Source: Mesorhizobium sp. B2-1-8
Lineage (GTDB): Bacteria > Pseudomonadota > Alphaproteobacteria > Rhizobiales > Rhizobiaceae
Reading direction: 5' to 3'
Assembly (NCBI RefSeq): GCF_006442545.2
Contig: NZ_CP083952.1
Location: 1,240,001 to 1,304,000, forward strand
Length of the DNA stretch: 64,000 nt
The notes beneath the pieces were generated by a model. That model worked only from the letters and a program-made list of their open reading frames with translations, was not told where the DNA came from and ran no database searches. How positions within the stretch are numbered: the stretch's first letter is position 1; each line of letters opens with the position of its first letter. Positions 51,275-59,603 of this stretch are shown piece after piece. The translations under genes and the position numbers were made by a program.

Positions 51275-52114
51275 CTATTGCTGTCTTCTCGCCATGAAGG
51301 CCAGCCGCTCGAACAGATGCACATCCTGTTCGTTCTTCAACAGGGCGCCATGCAGCTTGGGCAGCGCGCCCTTGGCGTCGACGCGCAAATCCTCGGGCGC
51401 GATGTCGTCGGCTACCAGCAGGCGGATCCAGTCCAACGCCTCCGACGTCGACGGCTTTTTCTTCAGCCCCGGCACGTCGCGGATTTCGTAGAATTGCGTC
51501 AGTGCGGCGCGCACAAGGTTCTGCTTGATGCCGGGATAGTGGACATCGACGATCCTGTGCAGCGTATCGACATCGGGAAAGCGGATGTAGTGGAAGAAGC
51601 AGCGGCGCAGGAAGGCGTCCGGCAGTTCCTTCTCGTTGTTGGAGGTGATGATGACGATGGGGCGGACGGCGGCGCGGATGGTCTCGCCGGTCTCGTAGAC
51701 GAAGAACTCCATCCGGTCGAGCTCCTGCAGCAGGTCGTTGGGGAACTCGATGTCGGCCTTGTCGATCTCGTCGATCAGGAGCACGACCTTTTTGCCGGCC
51801 GCGAATGCCTCCCAAAGCTTGCCGCGCTTGATGTAGTTCTTGATGTCGTTGAACCTGACATCGCCGAGTTGGCTGTCGCGCAGCCGCGATACGGCGTCGT
51901 ACTCGTAAAGACCTTGCTGCGCCCGCGTCGTCGATTTGACATGCCATTCGATGAGCTCGAGGCCGAGTGCCGCCGCCACCTGGCGGGCAAGTTCCGTCTT
52001 GCCGGTGCCGGGCTCGCCCTTGACCAGCAGCGGCCGTTCCAGCGCAATCGCCGCGTTGACCGCCACCATCAGATCCTTGTCGGCGACATAGGCCGCCGTG
52101 CCTTCGAAACGCAT
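51275..52114 (-). CDS. MoxR-family AAA ATPase
   Basis: The 279-residue ATPase has Walker A GEPGTGKT (33-40), Walker B VVLLIDEIDKAD and sensor 1 IITSNNEKELPDAFLRRCFF. MoxR proteins act as chaperones that deliver energy to VWA partners. The gene encoding a CoxE-like VWA protein follows downstream on the same strand (49,038). GAGGAG precedes the ATG at 52114; the long upstream extension of the frame to 52,396 overlaps the probable 6S RNA on the other strand and is not coding. Confidence 0.93.
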   Translation of the reverse strand: MRFEGTAAYVADKDLMVAVNAAIALERPLLVKGEPGTGKTELARQVAAALGLELIEWHVKSTTRAQQGLYEYDAVSRLRDSQLGDVRFNDIKNYIKRGKLWEAFAAGKKVVLLIDEIDKADIEFPNDLLQELDRMEFFVYETGETIRAAVRPIVIITSNNEKELPDAFLRRCFFHYIRFPDVDTLHRIVDVHYPGIKQNLVRAALTQFYEIRDVPGLKKKPSTSEALDWIRLLVADDIAPEDLRVDAKGALPKLHGALLKNEQDVHLFERLAFMARRQQ

Positions 52115-52299
52115 TTTTGCTCCTCGGTTCATTCCGGGGACCGTAAGGAGGCCCTCTGGTCCGCGCAAGGGCGGGTCTGCAACGGCGATCAGGCCAACCG
52201 GTTCGGAAAGAGCGCCGTCTCTCTGGCGCTTGGGCCACCATCGGCCTATATTGGCGGAGGCGGTCTGCGCTTCCCGGCAGGAGACACTTTTCCCCGGGG

Positions 52300-52440
52300 C
52301 CTTAATGATCCTTAGGGAGCTGTCCCTGGGAAGACCCGTGGGTTTTCTCACACGGCGCCCACCTACTTTGTAGGCACCCGGGATCGACCTCTCCACCGGT
52401 TGTGTGGATCGTCACTTGTCGCAAGGCGTCCATCCCTCTC
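52300..52440 (+). ncRNA. ssrS: Probable 6S RNA
   Basis: The stretch between moxR and the 5-formyltetrahydrofolate cyclo-ligase gene is non-coding and strongly structured. The order is TAGGGAGCTGTCCCTGGG, then CCCGTGGGTTTTCTCACACG, the hairpin CCTAC-TTT-GTAGG and the returning CCCGGGATCGACCTCTCC. TCCCTGGG and CCCGGGA pair across the centre, as expected for the long rod with internal bubble that mimics an open promoter. 6S RNA lies upstream of this ligase gene in many proteobacteria. Ends are approximate. 6S RNA binds sigma-70 polymerase in stationary phase. Confidence 0.65.
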
Positions 52441-52510
52441 CGTGGATGATGCGTTGGAAAACGTCGCTCTTGAGACCTCACACAGCTCTGACCTTTTCTA
52501 CCTTGGCAGC

Positions 52511-53098
52511 ATGACCTCTCCCAAAGACCTGAAAAAACAGCTGCGCCTCGAAGCACTAGCCCGCCGCGACGCGCTCGATGAATTCTGGCGGGTCGAGGCC
52601 GCGCTCGAAATGGCGGAGACGGCGCGCGACCACCTGGAGATCGGGCCTGGCCAGATCGTCTCCGGTTTCTGGCCGATGCGCTCGGAGGTCGATGTCAGGC
52701 CGCTGATGTTCGCCTTGCGTGAGCAGGGCGCACGGCTCTGCCTGCCCGCCATTCTCGACAAGACCACCATCGTCTTTCGCGAGCTGGTTCGTGGCGCGCC
52801 GATGGTCGACATGGGCTTTGGCACGGTCGGGCCGCACGCGGAGGCCGAAGTTCTCGACCCCTCGGTCATGCTGGTGCCGCTCGCCGCCTTCGACGCGCGC
52901 GGCCACCGCATCGGTTATGGCGCCGGCTATTACGATCGCGCGATCGCGAAGCTCGTCGACAAGGGGCATGCGCCCCGGTTGGTCGGCATCGCCTTCGACT
53001 GCCAAGAAGTCTCGCAAGTTCCCGACGAGTCCCATGACGTGGTCATCCCGGAAATACTCACCGAGAGCGGGTTGCGCCGCTTTGCGCCAAAATTGTAG
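52511..53098 (+). CDS. 5-formyltetrahydrofolate cyclo-ligase
   Basis: The 195-residue enzyme converts 5-formyl-THF to 5,10-methenyl-THF with ATP. The nucleotide-binding loop is GHRIGYGAGYYDRAI near residues 137-151, preceded by VMLVPLAAFD, and the N-terminus has KKQLRLEALARRDAL. It is the ygfA/fau type. Its position next to the 6S RNA candidate supports both calls. The ATG at 52511 begins right where the family does; the open frame upstream runs into the RNA. No strong ribosome binding site is visible. Confidence 0.93.
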   Translation: MTSPKDLKKQLRLEALARRDALDEFWRVEAALEMAETARDHLEIGPGQIVSGFWPMRSEVDVRPLMFALREQGARLCLPAILDKTTIVFRELVRGAPMVDMGFGTVGPHAEAEVLDPSVMLVPLAAFDARGHRIGYGAGYYDRAIAKLVDKGHAPRLVGIAFDCQEVSQVPDESHDVVIPEILTESGLRRFAPKL

Positions 53099-53113
53099 AT
53101 AGTTCTTTGAAAC

Positions 53114-53157
53114 GCATGATCTTTGCCGAAAAGTCATGCAACTTTTCGGGATCAGGC
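53114..53157. repeat. Short palindromic repeat of the GCATGATC...GATCAGGC type
   Basis: GCATGATCTTTGCCGAAAAGT and ACTTTTCGGGATCAGGC form an imperfect hairpin around CATGCA. This type is common between genes in Rhizobiales and may be a distant relative of the other palindromes of the window. It ends four bases before the start codon of the next gene. Confidence 0.7.
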
Positions 53158-53161
53158 GTAG

Positions 53162-53986
53162 ATGAGACTTCTCTTCCTCGGGGACATGGTCGGCAAGACG
53201 GGCCGCACTGCGGTGTGGGAACAATTGCCTGGCCTGATCTCCGACTTCAAACTCGATTTCGTCATCGTCAACGGCGAGAACGCCGCCGGCGGTTTCGGCA
53301 TCACCGAAGAGATTTTTCGCGAGACGATCGCGGCGGGCTGCGATGTCGTGACCACCGGCAACCATGTCTGGGACCAACGCGACGCGCTGGCCTTCGCGCC
53401 GCGCGAGCAGCGTTTCCTGCGGCCCTCCAATTTTCCCAAAGGCACGCCCGGGCGCGGCTCCGGCGTCTACATCGCCAAAAACGGCGCGCGCGTGCTGGTT
53501 GCCAACATCATGGGCCGGGTATTCATGCATCCCGAGCTCGACGATCCGTTCCAGGCCGGCGAACGTGAACTCGCCGCCTGTCCGCTCGGTGAGCAGGCTG
53601 ATGCCGTAGTGATCGACTTCCACGCCGAGGCGACCTCGGAGAAAATGTGTTTCGCGCATTTCGTCGACGGCCGCGCCAGCCTCGTCGTCGGCACCCACAC
53701 GCACCAGCCCACGGCCGATCACCAGATCCTCAATGGCGGCACCGGCTATCTCTCCGACGCCGGCATGTGCGGCGACTATGATTCCTCGCTCGGCATGGAC
53801 AAGGAAGAACCGCTCAATCGGTTCCTGTCGAAGGTGCCGAAAGGACGTTTCGAGGCAGCGACCGGCCCGGCGACATTGTGCGGCGTCGGTGTGAACATTT
53901 CCGACCGCACAGGACTGACCGAGAAGATCGCGCCGTTTCGTCGCGGGCCACGACTGGAAGAAACCGCGCCGTCCTTCTGGTCGTGA
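53162..53986 (+). CDS. TIGR00282-family metallophosphoesterase (YmdB type)
   Basis: The 274-residue phosphoesterase has the dinuclear metal motifs RLLFLGDMVGKTGRTAV, IVNGENAAGGFG, TTGNHVWDQRDAL and the closing VVGTHTHQPTADHQ. The Bacillus homologue YmdB is a 2',3'-cyclic nucleotide phosphodiesterase, and Deinococcus and other homologues show similar activity; whether this one does is inference. It follows the cyclo-ligase gene, an arrangement frequent in rhizobia. Confidence 0.92.
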   Translation: MRLLFLGDMVGKTGRTAVWEQLPGLISDFKLDFVIVNGENAAGGFGITEEIFRETIAAGCDVVTTGNHVWDQRDALAFAPREQRFLRPSNFPKGTPGRGSGVYIAKNGARVLVANIMGRVFMHPELDDPFQAGERELAACPLGEQADAVVIDFHAEATSEKMCFAHFVDGRASLVVGTHTHQPTADHQILNGGTGYLSDAGMCGDYDSSLGMDKEEPLNRFLSKVPKGRFEAATGPATLCGVGVNISDRTGLTEKIAPFRRGPRLEETAPSFWS

Positions 53987-54054
53987 CATTGATATGGGGG
54001 GTCGCAGTACCTAATTGCCGGCGACACTGCTCTAGATCGTAGGGGACGACCTTC

Positions 54055-54822
54055 ATGCAGCTTATCGAATTCCTGGCGCCGCATTTTCAATTCGTCTCCG
54101 ACCCGACCGCATGGGTCGCATTGCTGACGCTGGTGGTGCTCGAGATCGTGCTCGGCATCGACAATCTGATCTTCATCTCCATCCTGACCAACAAGCTGCC
54201 CGTGGAGCAGAGGGCTCGTGCGCGCCGCCTCGGCATCTCGGCTGCGCTGATCATGCGCCTGGTGCTGCTCGCCACCATCTCCGTCATCGTCCAGCTGACG
54301 ACGCCGGTCTTCACGGCGTTTGGCCACGGCTTCTCCTGGCGCGACCTGATCCTGATCGCCGGCGGCCTGTTCCTGGTCTGGAAGGCGACCAAGGAGATCC
54401 ATCACACAGTCGACCCCGACGACCATCAGGACACGATGCTGGGCGAAACGCTCAAGATCTCGCTTGCCGGCGCGATCTTCCAGATCCTGCTGCTCGACCT
54501 CGTCTTCTCGATCGATTCCATCATCACCGCCGTCGGCATGACCGACGAGATCGCCATCATGTACATCGCGGTCATCGTGGCCGTCACGGCGATGATGCTG
54601 GCAGCCGGTCCGCTGGCGGACTTCATCGCTAAGAACCCAAGCATCGTCATGTTGGCGCTGGGCTTCCTGCTGATGATCGGCATGACGCTGATCGCCGACG
54701 GCATGGGCTACCATGTGCCCAAGGGCTACATCTACGCCGCGATGGGTTTTTCGGCGCTGGTCGAGGGGCTCAACATGCTGGCGCGACGGCGCAAGAAGGC
54801 GAAATCCGGCGACGGACACTGA
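54055..54822 (+). CDS. TerC-family membrane protein
   Basis: The 255-residue protein has about seven hydrophobic helices and the TerC signatures [20 protein letters not shown] and the later repeat [19 protein letters not shown], each with the acidic residues inside the membrane typical of metal exporters. It ends with a basic tail ([12 protein letters not shown]). TerC proteins export manganese or support protein metalation at the membrane. The 68 bp upstream are too short for a manganese (yybP-ykoY) riboswitch and none is visible. Confidence 0.93.
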   Translation: MQLIEFLAPHFQFVSDPTAWVALLTLVVLEIVLGIDNLIFISILTNKLPVEQRARARRLGISAALIMRLVLLATISVIVQLTTPVFTAFGHGFSWRDLILIAGGLFLVWKATKEIHHTVDPDDHQDTMLGETLKISLAGAIFQILLLDLVFSIDSIITAVGMTDEIAIMYIAVIVAVTAMMLAAGPLADFIAKNPSIVMLALGFLLMIGMTLIADGMGYHVPKGYIYAAMGFSALVEGLNMLARRRKKAKSGDGH

Positions 54823-54877
54823 GACCGACCGGCCAGGGGCAAGCCAAGAACCGCTTCGCACTTTTGCCGGAATTGGT

Positions 54878-55345
54878 TTAATGCCCGGGCACGCCCTTCG
54901 GATGGCGGTCGGCGATCAGGCCCAGCGCCAGGCCCTGTTCGAGCCAGGCCTTGGCGCCGGCGAGCACAAGCGCAAAGCCGCCGGTCGAGCCGACCGCTTC
55001 TTTCACCTGCTCGTCGCCATTGCCGGCAAAGCCGAAATTCCGGACTTCGAGGAATGTCGCCTCGCCAGGCATTTCGGTGAAGGTCCAGACCACCGTGGTC
55101 GGCGGAACGCTCCACGTCATGACGATCTTCTTGTCCCGGACGATCTCGCTGACATCGACGGTCGTCGAGACGCCATACATGCGCCACTCCCACTGAACCG
55201 GCTTGCCGCCATCAAGCCGGCCGCTGCCATGGGTGAACCAGAATCTGGTCGTGATCGCCGGATCGACGATGGCTTCGAAAACATCAGCGACCGGCCGCCG
55301 GATCAGCATGGCGGCTTCGGCTGTAGGGGCTTCACGGATTTCCAT
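54878..55345 (-). CDS. SRPBCC (AHSA1-like) domain protein
   Basis: The 155-residue protein has the AHSA1 pattern: AAMLIRRPVADVFEAIVDPA, ITTRFWFTHGSGRL, QWEWRMYGVSTTV and the final FALVLAGAKAWLEQG. These START-like folds bind hydrophobic ligands. AAGGAGGTC precedes the ATG at 55345. It is the last gene of a leftward group (SRPBCC, VOC, SRPBCC) divergent from an ArsR regulator. Confidence 0.88.
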   Translation of the reverse strand: MEIREAPTAEAAMLIRRPVADVFEAIVDPAITTRFWFTHGSGRLDGGKPVQWEWRMYGVSTTVDVSEIVRDKKIVMTWSVPPTTVVWTFTEMPGEATFLEVRNFGFAGNGDEQVKEAVGSTGGFALVLAGAKAWLEQGLALGLIADRHPKGVPGH

Positions 55346-55370
55346 GGCGACCTCCTTTTCGAATACGCGC

Positions 55371-55733
55371 TCACCAGGCGTCGGGTTCGCGCACCATGTG
55401 AATGATGTTGGCCGGATTGGTGATCCAGCCACCACGGAAACCCTCGCCCAATGGCTCGATGGCGTCGCAACGCACAACGCCTGCCTTGGCCAGATGATCC
55501 GCGGTGCCTGGAAAATCCTGCGTGAAAAGCTCCAGCCAGATCTCGGCCTGGCTCATCATCGGCGCTTCGTCGATCCACAGCCTGACAGGGCCAAGTTCGA
55601 AGCCGATGGCCGGCGGCTTGGCGGTGAACGGCTTGAGGCCGACGACGTCGCGGTAGAAGGCGATCGTCGCTTCGTACTGGTGCGATGGCACCTTCATGGC
55701 GATGTTGACGCCGCCGGCGATCTTCGCGGTCAT
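55371..55733 (-). CDS. VOC-family (glyoxalase/bleomycin resistance) protein
   Basis: The 120-residue single-domain protein has the paired beta-alpha-beta-beta-beta modules of the VOC fold: YEATIAFYRDVVGLKPF, FELGPVRLWIDEAP, IWLELFTQDFPGTADHL and IHMVREPDAW. Metal ligands are incomplete (no clear H/E set), so it may be a binding protein rather than an enzyme. It lies between the two SRPBCC genes and is presumably cotranscribed. Confidence 0.85.
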   Translation of the reverse strand: MTAKIAGGVNIAMKVPSHQYEATIAFYRDVVGLKPFTAKPPAIGFELGPVRLWIDEAPMMSQAEIWLELFTQDFPGTADHLAKAGVVRCDAIEPLGEGFRGGWITNPANIIHMVREPDAW

Positions 55734-55749
55734 GCTGGGCTCCGTTTTT

Positions 55750-56232
55750 TCAAATGTTGTTTTCGCTGGCGGGTTCGCCCTTCATCTCGCTGCGATAGTA
55801 ACCGTCGCGCAGATTGATGCCGTATTCGACATAGGCCTTCATGCAGGCCAGCATCTGTGACCAGCCCTCGCAATTCAGATAGGACTTCTTCAGGCCGACC
55901 GCGCCTTCCTGCCAGCCGCTCTCGGCTATGGTGACGAAGGTGCCGCCATCGTCGAGCGGCTCGAAATTCATCTCGATGCGGGTCTTGTAGGCGGGCTTGC
56001 CGTCGGCGTCGGTGGCATCCCAGCGCAGCACGATGCGGCTATCCTTGACCACTTCGTCGACCTCGACCGGCACCTTGCCCCACCAGACGACACCCGAACC
56101 GGCAACCAATGGCGCGCTGGCGCCACCGATGGTGGTGAAATAACCGCTGAGCTTCTTCGGATTGACGACCGCGTCGAAGACTTCGGCGACTGGTTTGCCG
56201 ATGCGTCCTGAAACACTGAATCCAAGAGACAT
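55750..56232 (-). CDS. SRPBCC (AHSA1-like) domain protein, operator-proximal
   Basis: The 160-residue protein opens SLGFSVSGRIGKPVAEVFDA, VVNPKKLSGYFTT and contains WWGKVPVEVDEVV, then WSQMLACMKAYVEYGINLRD, the AHSA1 closing helix. The ATG at 56232 has AAGGAG eight bases upstream; a GTG at 56238 is less likely. It starts 52 bp from the divergent ArsR gene across a palindrome. Confidence 0.88.
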   Translation of the reverse strand: MSLGFSVSGRIGKPVAEVFDAVVNPKKLSGYFTTIGGASAPLVAGSGVVWWGKVPVEVDEVVKDSRIVLRWDATDADGKPAYKTRIEMNFEPLDDGGTFVTIAESGWQEGAVGLKKSYLNCEGWSQMLACMKAYVEYGINLRDGYYRSEMKGEPASENNI

Positions 56233-56265
56233 ATCCACAGCTCCTTGCTTGATCGCGACAATAAT

Positions 56266-56285
56266 ATGTTATAGAAATATAACAT
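56266..56285. promoter_or_regulatory. Candidate ArsR operator
   Basis: ATGTTATA-GAAA-TATAACAT is a perfect inverted repeat with eight-base arms between the divergent ArsR and SRPBCC genes. Its right arm includes the first two bases of the ArsR ATG, so a bound repressor would block its own start. Confidence 0.75.
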
Positions 56286-56607
56286 GTCAAGCCAATCGCA
56301 GGACGACAATGTTTTCAAGGCGCTGGCGCATCCGCGCCGGCGCGAAATGCTGGATCGGTTGAAGGACGAGCCCAAGACCACCGGCATGCTGTGCGATGCC
56401 TTTCCCGACATCGACCGCTGCACCGTCATGCTGCATCTCAAGGTGCTGGAGGAGGCAGATCTGATCGTCGCGCGCCGTGACGGACGCGAGCGCTGGAACC
56501 ATCTCAATGCGCTGCCGATCAAGCAGATCCACGATCGCTGGATCAGCCAGTATGCCGGCCATGCGCTCAGCATCATCGACCGGCTGAAGTCCGATCTGGA
56601 AGCATAG
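56284..56607 (+). CDS. ArsR-family transcriptional regulator (SRPBCC-linked type)
   Basis: The 107-residue winged-helix protein has NVFKALAHPRRREMLDRLKD, CTVMLHLKVLEEADLIVARR and DGRERWNHLNALPI, the layout of ArsR members that accompany AHSA1 genes rather than metal sensors: no cysteine pair is visible. The ATG has no ribosome binding site, and the operator palindrome occupies that place, so the transcript may be leaderless. It probably represses the leftward trio and itself. Confidence 0.92.
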   Translation: MSSQSQDDNVFKALAHPRRREMLDRLKDEPKTTGMLCDAFPDIDRCTVMLHLKVLEEADLIVARRDGRERWNHLNALPIKQIHDRWISQYAGHALSIIDRLKSDLEA

Positions 56608-56804
56608 GCACGGCCGGGATCGCCGCAGCACGGCGCGGCTGGACGAATTGAGCCGATTTATCTATAAGCCGGCCATTCCGACAAAGAGCGCCGTACGTCC
56701 CCTGGACGCATCAAGGACGTTCTGAAATTGAATTCGAGCCTTTTGCAAAGGCGAGGTGACGCATCTCGCGGCAGGACGCTCTAGCCGAACACGACAGGGG
56801 TGCC

Positions 56805-57554
56805 ATGGCTGGCCATTCACAGTTCAAGAACATCATGCACCGCAAGGGCCGTCAGGATGCGGTGCGGTCGAAAATGTTTTCCAAGCTGGCGCGCGAAATC
56901 ACCGTTGCCGCCAAGAGCGGGACGCCCGATCCATCGATGAACCCGCGGTTGCGCCTGGCGATCCAGAACGCCAAGGCGGTGTCGATGCCGAAGGACAACA
57001 TCCAGCGCGCCATCAACAAGGCCTCGATGGGCGATGCCGAAAACTACGAAGCCGTGCGCTACGAAGGTTATGGGCCGGGTGGCGTCGCCGTGATCGTCGA
57101 GGCGCTGACCGACAACCGCAACAGGTCGGCATCCAATGTCCGTGCCGCCTTCACCAAGGCCGGCGGGGCGCTCGGCGAAACCGGATCGGTGTCGTTCATG
57201 TGGGACCGCGCCGGCGAAATCTACTATCCGGCTTCGGCTGGCAGTGCCGACAAGATCATGGACGCGGCCATCGATGCCGGTGCCGACGATGTCGAATCGG
57301 ACGAGGAAGGCCACACGATCTATTGCGCCTTCGAGACTCTCGGCGAGGTGTCCAAGGCACTTGAAGCCTCGCTCGGCGAGGCCGAATCGGTCAAGGCGAT
57401 CTGGAAGCCGCAGAACAATGTCCCGGTCGACGAAGAGCGGGCGCAGTCGCTGATGAAGCTGGTTGCGACGCTCGAGGACGATGACGACGTGCAAAGCGTC
57501 TACGCCAACTTCGAAGTCGACGACGAAACCTTGGCCAAGCTCAGCGCGGCGTGA
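56805..57554 (+). CDS. YebC/PmpR-family DNA-binding regulatory protein
   Basis: The 249-residue protein opens [20 protein letters not shown] and contains [20 protein letters not shown] and [20 protein letters not shown], the standard signatures. Family members act as transcription regulators or, more recently shown, as factors that relieve ribosome stalling. GGGGTG upstream is a weak binding site. It stands alone; ruvC is often nearby in other genomes but not within the window. Confidence 0.95.
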   Translation: MAGHSQFKNIMHRKGRQDAVRSKMFSKLAREITVAAKSGTPDPSMNPRLRLAIQNAKAVSMPKDNIQRAINKASMGDAENYEAVRYEGYGPGGVAVIVEALTDNRNRSASNVRAAFTKAGGALGETGSVSFMWDRAGEIYYPASAGSADKIMDAAIDAGADDVESDEEGHTIYCAFETLGEVSKALEASLGEAESVKAIWKPQNNVPVDEERAQSLMKLVATLEDDDDVQSVYANFEVDDETLAKLSAA

Positions 57555-57650
57555 GTTGCAGAGCGCCGCGCGGGCGGAAGTGTACGCGGACATATAGCCA
57601 AGGAGTCCTTGCCTAAAGTATAGATGGGTCAGTTGTCGGCGGGAGGGGAG

Positions 57651-58442
57651 ATGACTGACGAAGGGATTCAACTTGCCAATGCGATTGCTTGGCCTCGGCG
57701 CGGTGGCTTTTGGCGACGGCTGTTCGCTTCGCTTATCGACTATCTCGTCATCTTCGTCGCTCTTTATTCGCTGGTTGCGGCCTTGTTTCTGTTGACCGAC
57801 GGCGGTGTGAAAGGCAGCTTTTGGCTGAACTGGAAAACGTGCCAGTCCGCCAGTCTGAACGGAACAGTCGATCCTTTACTTTCCCGCTACGATTGGCAGG
57901 TTTGTGCAACATCCTTCTTCGGTTTTCCGGTGGCCAGATGGGCAGCCGGCACAAGCACAGACCCTCAATCGAAGGCAGTCTCAACGCTTTCGATAGACCT
58001 TGATTCAAACGGAAAATTTCGACCTGCGGCACTGGATCTAGGCTTCCTCCAAGTGCTAGTCTTGGCGACCTATCTTCTTGTTATGGAGGGGGCTTTCAGC
58101 CGTTCGCTTGGCAAGGGGATCCTGGCACTCTTCGTCCATGACGAATTGGATTGGCATAGGGAAGGCCTCGCTTTGCAAAAAGCCGTTCGTCGGCAGGTGG
58201 TAAAATTCTTGGGCTATCTGCCTGCCACGCTGGTCGGAGCTTTCTTTGCTTTCGAGACCTGGAAAACCGTTCCGGCACCCGTGCTGAACTATTCCCGACT
58301 GGAAATCGTAATCGCCTTCGCCGCGTCTGCCCTAGCTTTTCTCTGGCCATGCTGGATCGCGCTGGCCATCGCATTCGGCAACGAGCCAATACATGACCGG
58401 GCCGCCGGCACGACCGTGCGCGTTCTCGAGACGGACCAATGA
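57651..58442 (+). CDS. RDD-family membrane protein
   Basis: The 263-residue protein carries the RDD signature RRGGFWRRLFASLIDYLVIF at its start and at least four hydrophobic helices, the last pair ending FLWPCWIALAIAFG. The GC content and codon use are lower than in the neighbours (several TTT, TTG and AAA codons), a possible sign of recent arrival. GGAGGGGAG stands before the ATG at 57651; an ATG at 57624 lacks a site. Its ATGA stop overlaps the next start by four bases. Confidence 0.85.
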   Translation: MTDEGIQLANAIAWPRRGGFWRRLFASLIDYLVIFVALYSLVAALFLLTDGGVKGSFWLNWKTCQSASLNGTVDPLLSRYDWQVCATSFFGFPVARWAAGTSTDPQSKAVSTLSIDLDSNGKFRPAALDLGFLQVLVLATYLLVMEGAFSRSLGKGILALFVHDELDWHREGLALQKAVRRQVVKFLGYLPATLVGAFFAFETWKTVPAPVLNYSRLEIVIAFAASALAFLWPCWIALAIAFGNEPIHDRAAGTTVRVLETDQ

Positions 58443-58732
58443 ACGCGTCGGGGAAGCCTTGCGTCGCCGTCACCTACTGCACGCAATGCCAGTGGCTCTT
58501 GCGTGCCGGTTGGATGGCGCAGGAGCTGCTCTCCACCTTCGGCACCGATCTCGGCGAAGTGACGCTGGTGCCGGGCACCGGCGGCATCTTCACCATCTCG
58601 TGCAACGATGTGCTGGTCTGGGATCGCAAGCGCGACGGCGGCTTTCCGGACGCGGCGAAACTCAAGCAGTTGGTCCGTGACGTGATCGATCCGGATCGTG
58701 ATCTCGGTCACGCCGACCGCAAGAAGAGCTGA
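58439..58732 (+). CDS. SelT/SelW/SelH-type (Rdx) thioredoxin-like protein
   Basis: The 97-residue protein has an N-terminal VAVTYCTQCQWLLRAGWMAQ, the CxxC redox motif of the Rdx family (here with Cys where eukaryotic members have selenocysteine). The rest (GTGGIFTISCNDVLVWDRKR, GGFPDAAKLKQLVRDVIDP) is typical. No UGA codon is involved. It overlaps the RDD gene and is probably translated with it. Function unknown; a redox role is assumed. Confidence 0.9.
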   Translation: MNASGKPCVAVTYCTQCQWLLRAGWMAQELLSTFGTDLGEVTLVPGTGGIFTISCNDVLVWDRKRDGGFPDAAKLKQLVRDVIDPDRDLGHADRKKS

Positions 58733-58756
58733 GATCTTCCCGCGAAAGCAGGACGA

Positions 58757-58918
58757 TCATTTGCCGCGCTTCTTTCCGAAAACGGCACCGATCCCGGCGC
58801 CGATCGCCATGCCCATGCCGACACCGACGGCGGGGTCATCCATCGCCGCGCCAAGGGCAGCGCCGAGGCCGACCCCGATTGCAATGCCGATGGCCATGGT
58901 CGAATAAGGATCGTTCAC
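58757..58918 (-). CDS. Small glycine-zipper-like protein
   Basis: The 53-residue product starts with GTG at 58918, after GGGAGAA, and is almost entirely a Gly/Ala-rich helix pair (MAIGIAIGVGLGAALGAAMD, VGVGMGMAIGAGIGAVFG) with a basic end. Glycine zippers of this kind occur in envelope proteins. An upstream frame to 58,975 is probably non-coding. I cannot say what it does. Confidence 0.55.
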   Translation of the reverse strand: MNDPYSTMAIGIAIGVGLGAALGAAMDDPAVGVGMGMAIGAGIGAVFGKKRGK

Positions 58919-58976
58919 GGCTCTTCTCCCGAAAATGTGGCCGCCACGACGCCCGGATGGGCGGCCCGCAAACATG

Positions 58977-59456
58977 TCAACGCGAGGCGAACCAGAAGGA
59001 TGCCATGGCCAAGATGGCGGTGACGGTGCGAACGTGGTTCCACATCACCCAGTTCCTGAGATAGTCGGTCCATACCGCGGCGCCATTGCTGCTGGCCGGA
59101 TCGACGGCGGCCAGCGCATCGTTGAGCGGCACGTTGAAGACCATGGTGACGATCGGGTTGCCGGCGAGATAGATCAGCGCGCCGGCCAGAAGCCAGAACG
59201 AACCCGGCTGGCTCCAGCCGATGATGGCGCCGGCGATGAGCACGATGCAGACCAGCCCGGTGCCGAAGAGCGCCGTCATGAACATCGGCGTGATGACGGT
59301 GACGTTGATCGAATTCATGGCGGCGATGCCGCCCGCCGCCGGCAGGCGAGCGAACGCCGGCATGACGAAGTTGGAGAAGGCGAAGAACACGCCGCCGACC
59401 ACGCCTGCGCCCAGGGCCGCGATGAAGGTGAGGGTGGGAAGAAGTTTGACGATCAT
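58977..59456 (-). CDS. DUF1772 (anthrone oxygenase-like) membrane protein
   Basis: The 159-residue protein has four hydrophobic helices and the DUF1772 pattern AGVVGGVFFAFSNFVMPAFA near the N-terminus and NVPLNDALAAV with WNHVRTVTAILAMASF near the C-terminus. GGAG precedes the ATG at 59456. It is divergent from a TetR gene with a palindrome between them, so it is the probable target of that repressor. Confidence 0.9.
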   Translation of the reverse strand: MIVKLLPTLTFIAALGAGVVGGVFFAFSNFVMPAFARLPAAGGIAAMNSINVTVITPMFMTALFGTGLVCIVLIAGAIIGWSQPGSFWLLAGALIYLAGNPIVTMVFNVPLNDALAAVDPASSNGAAVWTDYLRNWVMWNHVRTVTAILAMASFWFASR

Positions 59457-59500
59457 GTCGGTTGCTCCAGATGCCGGTTGCGGCGGTTTGCTCTGCTTGG

Positions 59501-59523
59501 AAATGTGAGTTATATTCACATTT
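59501..59523. promoter_or_regulatory. Candidate TetR operator
   Basis: AAATGTGA and TCACATTT form a perfect inverted repeat around GTTATAT, 45 bp upstream of the DUF1772 start and 80 bp before tetR. Confidence 0.7.
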
Positions 59524-59603
59524 GCAAAACGTGATAAACCCTCGTATTTTGCGAGTCAAGCCGTTCGAGGCGATTTTGCCGAGCGCGTTTGTTGGAGACA
59601 GTC

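Noticed and set aside
53987..54054. Manganese riboswitch (yybP-ykoY) before the TerC gene
   Set aside because: The gap is only 68 bp and shows neither the expected loops nor a terminator.
58439..58732. A selenoprotein
   Set aside because: The motif is CxxC encoded by ordinary Cys codons; no in-frame TGA or SECIS-like structure is involved.
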